From Patescibacteria group bacterium (GTDB lineage Bacteria > Patescibacteria > ABY1 > UBA10025 > JAHIVO01), in assembly GCA_028718605.1 (NCBI GenBank), contig JAQULM010000001.1, positions 532,785 through 596,784 of the forward strand: 64,000 bases of DNA, given 5' to 3'. The notes under the pieces were generated by a model. That model was not told the origin of the DNA. It saw only the letters and a list, made by a program, of their open reading frames with translations, and ran no database searches. Positions 59,751-64,000 of the stretch are shown piece after piece. Position numbers and translations under genes: made by a program. Positions within the stretch are counted from its first letter, which is position 1; each line of letters opens with the position of its first letter.

Positions 59751-59788
59751 TATCAAGTGACGTAAAATTAATACTAATCGCGAAAACC

Positions 59789-61933
59789 ATGTTCAAGAAA
59801 ATAAAAAAGAGAGACGGCAGGATCGTTGACTTCGATCCGAAGCGTATTTTGAACGCTATCGAAAAAGCGGGCCTCGCAACGGGTGAGTTCAACGGGGGAG
59901 AATCGAAACATCTGACACTGAAAGTCCTCGGCCTGGCAGAACACTTCATCGACGTTGACGTCCCGACCGTGGAAGCGATTCAGGATATCGTTGAAGAGGT
60001 GCTGCTGCAGTCACCATACCGCAAAACAGCGAAAGCCTACATCATCTACCGCGACCAACATGCAAAGATGCGCGAAATCACCGAACGCTCCACCGTCAAT
60101 CTCGTCGACCAGTACCTCGAGAAGCTTGATTGGCAAGTCAACGAGAACAGCAACATGTCGTTTTCGCTCCAGGGTTTGAATAATTACGTATCGTCAGAAA
60201 TCAGCAAAGTATATTGGCTCAATAAAATTTATCCGCCTGAGGTGCGCGATGCACACTCGAGCGGGGATTTTCATATCCACGATCTCAACATTCTGTCCGT
60301 CTACTGCGTCGGCTGGGATCTCTATGATCTGCTCGTCCAGGGTTTCACGGGAGTATCAGGCAAAATCGAAAGCAAACCGCCGAAACACTTCCGCAGCGCA
60401 CTTGGGCAGGTCGTGAACTTTTTCTACACGCTCCAAGGCGAAGCAGCCGGTGCACAGGCATTTTCAAATTTCGATACGCTCCTTGCGCCGTTCATCCGTT
60501 ACGACAAGCTCGGGTACAAAGAAGTGAAACAGGCGCTCCAGGAATTCCTCTTCAATATCAACGTCCCGACACGCGTCGGTTTCCAAACGCCGTTCACAAA
60601 TATCACCCTCGACCTGACGGTCCCGTCAACGTTCGCGACCCAGCCGGTAATCATCGGCGGCGTCCCGCAGCAGGAACTATACAATGATTTCCAAAAAGAA
60701 CTCGACGTCTTCAATAAAGCGCTCCTCGAAGTCATGCTCGAAGGGGATGCGAAAGGACGAGTGTTCACGTTCCCGATTCCTACCTACAATATTACGAAAG
60801 ATTTTGATTGGAAAAATCCGAACACCGAGCTTCTCTGGAAAATTACCGGCAAATACGGCATACCGTACTTCTCAAATTTCGTGAATTCGGACATGAACCC
60901 CGAAGATGCCCGGTCAATGTGCTGCCGGCTGCGGCTCGACACAAAAGCCCTTGAAAAACGCGGCGGCGGCCTGTTCGGCGCACACCCGCTGACCGGATCG
61001 ATCGGCGTTGTTACGCTGAACATGGCGCGCCTGGGACACGTAGCCAAGGATGAATCAGATTTCCTCAAACGGCTCGAAAAACTGATGGTTCTCGGCAAAG
61101 AAAGCCTGGAAATCAAACGGAAAGTCCTTGAGCGGTTTACAGCAAAAGGGCTCTATCCCTACACTAAATACTACCTCCGGAGCATGAAACAGAAGCACAA
61201 TGAGTACTGGAAAAACCACTTCTCGACAATCGGCCTCGTTGGCATGAACGAAGCGTGCATAAACCTTATCCAGGAGTCGATCGGGACCGAGCGCGGATCT
61301 GCCTTTACGCAGCGCGTTCTCGACTTCATGCGCGCAAAGCTCCTCCAGTTCCAGCAGGAAACCGGCAACAACTACAACCTGGAAGCGACCCCTGCCGAAG
61401 GAACCTCGTACCGGCTCGCGAAAAAAGACAAGGAACGGCATCCGGACATTATCTGTGCCAATGAAGAGGACTATCGCAACGGCGCCGAACCGTTCTACAC
61501 GAATTCAACGCACCTGCCCGTCAACTTTACCGATGACATGTTCGAGGTGCTCGACCTTCAGGACGATCTCCAGACGAAATACACGGGCGGTACCGTCATC
61601 CACCTGTTCGTCGGGGAGCAGATAACCGACACCGGGGCGATAAAAAATCTCGTTCGGAAGATCTGCGAGGGCTACCACCTGCCGTACTTCACGCTCACGC
61701 CGACCTTCAGCGTCTGCCCCTCGCACGGATACCTGTCGGGCGAACACCACACCTGTCCGACGTGCGAAAGCGCTTGCGAAGTTTACTCCCGCGTTGTCGG
61801 GTACCTGCGGCCAGTCCAGCAATGGAACAACGGGAAGCGTGCGGAATTCAAAGAACGAAAAATGCTCGCGGTACGCCTGGACTCGTTTAAAACATCGAGC
61901 ATGAAGGAAACGGTGAAAGTACCGGTTCGATAA
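59789..61933 (+). CDS. nrdD: Anaerobic (class III) ribonucleoside-triphosphate reductase
   Basis: About 714 residues, started at MFKKIKKRDGRIVDF; the frame is open further upstream but that part is the structured leader. An ATP-cone (about 1-95) is followed by the ten-stranded barrel. The C-terminus has the zinc site CPSHGY...CPTCESAC and the glycyl-radical loop VVGYLRPVQQWN (about 675-686). It reduces NTPs to dNTPs and needs absence of oxygen, so the cell lives at least partly anaerobically. The activase gene follows seven nt later. Confidence 0.95.
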   Translation: MFKKIKKRDGRIVDFDPKRILNAIEKAGLATGEFNGGESKHLTLKVLGLAEHFIDVDVPTVEAIQDIVEEVLLQSPYRKTAKAYIIYRDQHAKMREITERSTVNLVDQYLEKLDWQVNENSNMSFSLQGLNNYVSSEISKVYWLNKIYPPEVRDAHSSGDFHIHDLNILSVYCVGWDLYDLLVQGFTGVSGKIESKPPKHFRSALGQVVNFFYTLQGEAAGAQAFSNFDTLLAPFIRYDKLGYKEVKQALQEFLFNINVPTRVGFQTPFTNITLDLTVPSTFATQPVIIGGVPQQELYNDFQKELDVFNKALLEVMLEGDAKGRVFTFPIPTYNITKDFDWKNPNTELLWKITGKYGIPYFSNFVNSDMNPEDARSMCCRLRLDTKALEKRGGGLFGAHPLTGSIGVVTLNMARLGHVAKDESDFLKRLEKLMVLGKESLEIKRKVLERFTAKGLYPYTKYYLRSMKQKHNEYWKNHFSTIGLVGMNEACINLIQESIGTERGSAFTQRVLDFMRAKLLQFQQETGNNYNLEATPAEGTSYRLAKKDKERHPDIICANEEDYRNGAEPFYTNSTHLPVNFTDDMFEVLDLQDDLQTKYTGGTVIHLFVGEQITDTGAIKNLVRKICEGYHLPYFTLTPTFSVCPSHGYLSGEHHTCPTCESACEVYSRVVGYLRPVQQWNNGKRAEFKERKMLAVRLDSFKTSSMKETVKVPVR

Positions 61934-61940
61934 TACGCGC

Positions 61941-62630
61941 ATGCGCATCGGCGGCTTCCAAAAAACATCACTGATCGATTATCCCGGCGCGGTGAGCTCG
62001 ATCATCTTTACGACGGGCTGCAATTTTCGATGCGGCTACTGCCATAATCCGGAGCTCGTCAAACCCAACTACTTCCCCTCGGATATCCCTGCGGGAGAAG
62101 TATTGGATTTTCTGTCCCGCCGCAACGGCAAAATCGATGCCGTAACAGTCACCGGCGGCGAGCCGACCCTCCACCCCGACCTCCCAACTTTCTTGCACTC
62201 ACTCAAACAATTGAAACTCTTAATAAAACTGGATACAAACGGAACGAATCCGCATATGATCCAGGAGCTTTTCCATAAGGGGCTTGTCGATTATTGCGCG
62301 ATGGACATTAAAGCGCCGCTTGAACGGTACCCAGAGATTACCCGGATGCCGGTAGATACAGTGGCGATTAATAACAGCGTAACATTGATCATGCATTCCG
62401 GCATACCGTACGAATTCCGCACAACGGTGGTGAAATCCCAGCTAAGGAAAAATGATTTCCAGAAAATCGGCGAGTTGATCAGGGGCGCACAGCAATACTA
62501 CCTTCAAAAGTTTATCCCAACCAAGGCAAACGACCCCGCGATCCTATCGGAATCAACGTATTCGGACGAAGAATTCGCTGGCCTCCGGCGTATGCTTCTG
62601 GAATACGTCCAGAAGTGCGAAATTCGGTAA
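61941..62630 (+). CDS. nrdG: Radical-SAM activating enzyme for NrdD
   Basis: A 229-residue radical-SAM protein. The cluster-binding motif CNFRCGYCHNPEL (CxxxCxxC, about 29-41) and the GGEPTL SAM-binding loop (about 73-78) are intact. It makes the glycyl radical on NrdD. The length and start (MRIGGFQKTSLIDYPG) match the family subgroup found with bacterial nrdD. Confidence 0.92.
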   Translation: MRIGGFQKTSLIDYPGAVSSIIFTTGCNFRCGYCHNPELVKPNYFPSDIPAGEVLDFLSRRNGKIDAVTVTGGEPTLHPDLPTFLHSLKQLKLLIKLDTNGTNPHMIQELFHKGLVDYCAMDIKAPLERYPEITRMPVDTVAINNSVTLIMHSGIPYEFRTTVVKSQLRKNDFQKIGELIRGAQQYYLQKFIPTKANDPAILSESTYSDEEFAGLRRMLLEYVQKCEIR

Positions 62631-62641
62631 GTGCGACGCAT

Positions 62642-63157
62642 ATGCAAAATATTGAGCTCAAGGTAAAAATCAAGGACGCACGCGCAATTCGACAGCGACT
62701 CAGCCAAACTGGCTGCCGGTTTGTGTGGACAATGCGCCAGGTTGATAGGTATTTCAAATACCCCGGCGCGCGCCTGAAGCTGCGGGATGTTGCCGGACAC
62801 TACCATGAGCTGATATTCTATCAGCGGCCGAATCAACGGCGCTCCCGCCTGAGTACGTATACGGTTAAGCGCCTCTCTGCTCGGGACGCACGCACCGCAC
62901 ACCGTATTCTCAACCAGCTCTTCGGCACGCTGGCAATTATTCGCAAGCGGCGTGAATTTTGGCGGTATAAGCATACGCGCATCCATCTTGACACGGTCGC
63001 ACAGCTCGGAACGTACCTCGAGCTAGAAACAATCGCCCGATCTCTATCCGTGCCAGCTGCACGCCGCGAACACACCACTATTAAACGCCTGCTGGGGCTC
63101 GATGCGTCCCGCGCTATCGGGAGTTCATACAGCGACCTCCTGCTACATATGCAGTAG
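62642..63157 (+). CDS. CYTH-domain protein (adenylate cyclase class IV / thiamine triphosphatase type)
   Basis: About 171 residues, starting at MQNIELKVKIKD 11 nt after nrdG; a start 27 nt earlier overlaps nrdG. The acidic-basic ExK strand (ELKVK) is present though one Glu of ExExK is replaced, and later strands show K/R and ELET-type residues (YLELETIA). CYTH tunnels bind triphosphates; products include cAMP in class IV cyclases. Cleavage of a triphosphate compound is likely; which is unknown. A terminator follows. Confidence 0.75.
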   Translation: MQNIELKVKIKDARAIRQRLSQTGCRFVWTMRQVDRYFKYPGARLKLRDVAGHYHELIFYQRPNQRRSRLSTYTVKRLSARDARTAHRILNQLFGTLAIIRKRREFWRYKHTRIHLDTVAQLGTYLELETIARSLSVPAARREHTTIKRLLGLDASRAIGSSYSDLLLHMQ

Positions 63158-63187
63158 TATCGCGCTTGTTACAAATGCACGATTCGT

Positions 63188-63217
63188 ATGGCGGCCTTTC
63201 TGGGGGGCCATTTTTTT
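63188..63217 (+). terminator. Terminator after the CYTH gene
   Basis: ATGGCGGCC/GGGCCAT helix followed by T7. Confidence 0.75.
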
Positions 63218-63225
63218 GGTATAAT
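63217..63225 (+). promoter_or_regulatory. Extended -10 promoter of the EamA-type gene
   Basis: TGG-TATAAT at 63217-63225, 32 nt before the ATG; it overlaps the end of the terminator T-run. Confidence 0.5.
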
Positions 63226-63257
63226 GAAGTTCAATAATTACTGAGGAGTACTATTCG

Positions 63258-64000
63258 ATGAAGTTACGCAACGCCGGGACTCTGGCTGCCATCGCAATCA
63301 TGTTCGCTGCATTTCTCTGGGCGTTCGACGGTGTTGTGCTGACCCCGTGGGTCAATGACCTCGGCATGTACGACGTGCCGACGTTTGTTTTTATGCTCCA
63401 TGCCACCGCATCGGTTTTCCTCGTGTATTTCCTCATTTCCAAGCGCCATGAGCTCAAAAATCTTACAGCGCGGGATCGGGGCGCGTTTCTGCTAACTGCA
63501 ACGTTTGGGGGAGCAATCGGCACCATGGCGATTGTTGCAGCGATTATCAGAGTCCACACCGGCAATCTCAACATCTCGGTTGTCGTCTTGCTCCAGAAGC
63601 TCCAACCGCTTTTTGCTATATTACTCGCGGTAATCTGGCTCCATGAACGGCCCCGGAAACGCTTCTACCTCTGGGCGCTCTGCGCCCTCTGCGGCAGCTA
63701 CCTGCTGACGTTTGGATTCGTAAAACCAAATCTGAGCGCCGATGGCATGCTCGTACCCGCATTGCTCTCAATACTTGCAGCATTCTCGTTCGGCTCTTCG
63801 ACTGTTTTTTCAAAACGCGCAATAACGAAAGTCAGCCACGGCCTGGGCACAGCACTGAGGTTTATCCTCACGACGGGAATCATGCTCTGTATCATTGCCC
63901 TCACGTCAGTGTTTATATGGTCCGGCATTCATACGAATTATGCTGGTTTTGCTGGGTTTAAGGTTGTCAGTTGGGAAATGATCGGGGCATTCCTCGTGAT
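63258..64000 (+). CDS. EamA/DMT-family transporter, cut at the window end
   Basis: An open frame of 247 codons running off the window from ATG 63258. It encodes repeated hydrophobic helices in the ten-TM EamA layout: AAIAIMFAAFLWAFDGVVLT at the start, then FLVYFLIS, VVVLLQKLQPLFAILLAVIWLHERP (shown here as LQKLQPLFAI and WLHERP), which is the characteristic end of the first EamA repeat, and the start of the second repeat (LLSILAAFSFGSSTVFSKRA). A drug/metabolite exporter is likely; the substrate is unknown. Confidence 0.85.
   Translation, partial: MKLRNAGTLAAIAIMFAAFLWAFDGVVLTPWVNDLGMYDVPTFVFMLHATASVFLVYFLISKRHELKNLTARDRGAFLLTATFGGAIGTMAIVAAIIRVHTGNLNISVVVLLQKLQPLFAILLAVIWLHERPRKRFYLWALCALCGSYLLTFGFVKPNLSADGMLVPALLSILAAFSFGSSTVFSKRAITKVSHGLGTALRFILTTGIMLCIIALTSVFIWSGIHTNYAGFAGFKVVSWEMIGAFLV

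Noticed and set aside
59334..59756. Minus-strand frame of about 140 codons in the nrdD leader
   Set aside because: Low-complexity, no ribosome site, and it overlaps the promoter and structured leader of nrdD.
1..64000. CRISPR arrays
   Set aside because: No regularly spaced direct repeats of 24-37 nt were seen.

Overview
The window looks like a chromosomal segment of a Patescibacteria (Candidate Phyla Radiation) bacterium. This is inferred from gene content: compact genes with overlapping stops and starts, many small membrane proteins, a riboflavin kinase without its usual FAD-synthetase half, an archaeal-type cytidylate kinase, a CarS-like cytidylyltransferase, a membrane pyrophosphatase, a pilin cluster, and ribonucleotide reduction by an oxygen-sensitive class III enzyme. 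No rRNA is present, so the exact lineage is open. TGA is used as a stop, so the code appears standard.

Layout. 1-6.9 kb (+): end of tRNA-Pro, a TerC/DUF475 membrane protein, an alkyltransferase-like protein, a cassette of small membrane protein + methyltransferase + membrane sulfatase-like enzyme, tRNA-Gly(TCC) with two tandem structured repeats, an inositol-monophosphatase-family enzyme and a slipin. 6.9-8.7 kb (-): two adjacent HUMPS/OMP-decarboxylase-fold proteins, one membrane anchored. 8.8-15.2 kb (+): a secreted 3D-domain protein, tRNA-Cys, tRNA-Gly(GCC), a TrmH-type methylase abutting tRNA-Leu(TAA), then a three-gene ATP-grasp / 7TM / ATP-grasp-metallopeptidase set. 15.2-36.5 kb (-): long runs of close-packed genes, including phosphatases, endonuclease IV, trigger factor, a lipid-handling block (CarS-like, patatin, AMP-ligase, two PlsC), H+-pyrophosphatase, NusA, RNase HII, an unassigned structured RNA with its own promoter and terminator, a cytidylate kinase, and pnp / NYN nuclease / rpsO. 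36.6-40.4 kb (+): a tyrosine-recombinase-like protein with altered catalytic residues, tRNA-Arg, membrane proteins, tRNA-Lys with one structured repeat, and an orphan lycopene-cyclase-fold protein. 40.4-44.9 kb (-): three pilin genes. 45.0-48.3 kb (+): CCA-adding enzyme, RluD-type synthase, L19. 48.4-49.2 kb: tRNA-Leu(GAG) and tRNA-His, each followed by a structured repeat. 49.2-59 kb: mixed small, secreted and broken genes, and a P-type ATPase. 59.4-63.2 kb (+): a promoter, a roughly 370-nt leader, nrdD, nrdG and a CYTH protein, then a partial EamA transporter.

The most unusual signal is a set of short non-coding elements directly downstream of four different tRNA genes. Each element begins with an inverted copy of its own host tRNA's T-loop and ends with a direct copy of that tRNA's 3' end (17-53 nt, essentially identical). 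The interior is conserved and palindromic, and helices covary between copies. They look like very small elements that target or are templated by tRNA 3' ends.

Other points of note are the free-standing RNA gene at about 30.15-30.51 kb, the nrdD leader, the lipid-salvage-like operon, and the peptide-ligase-like triad with an exported 7TM partner.
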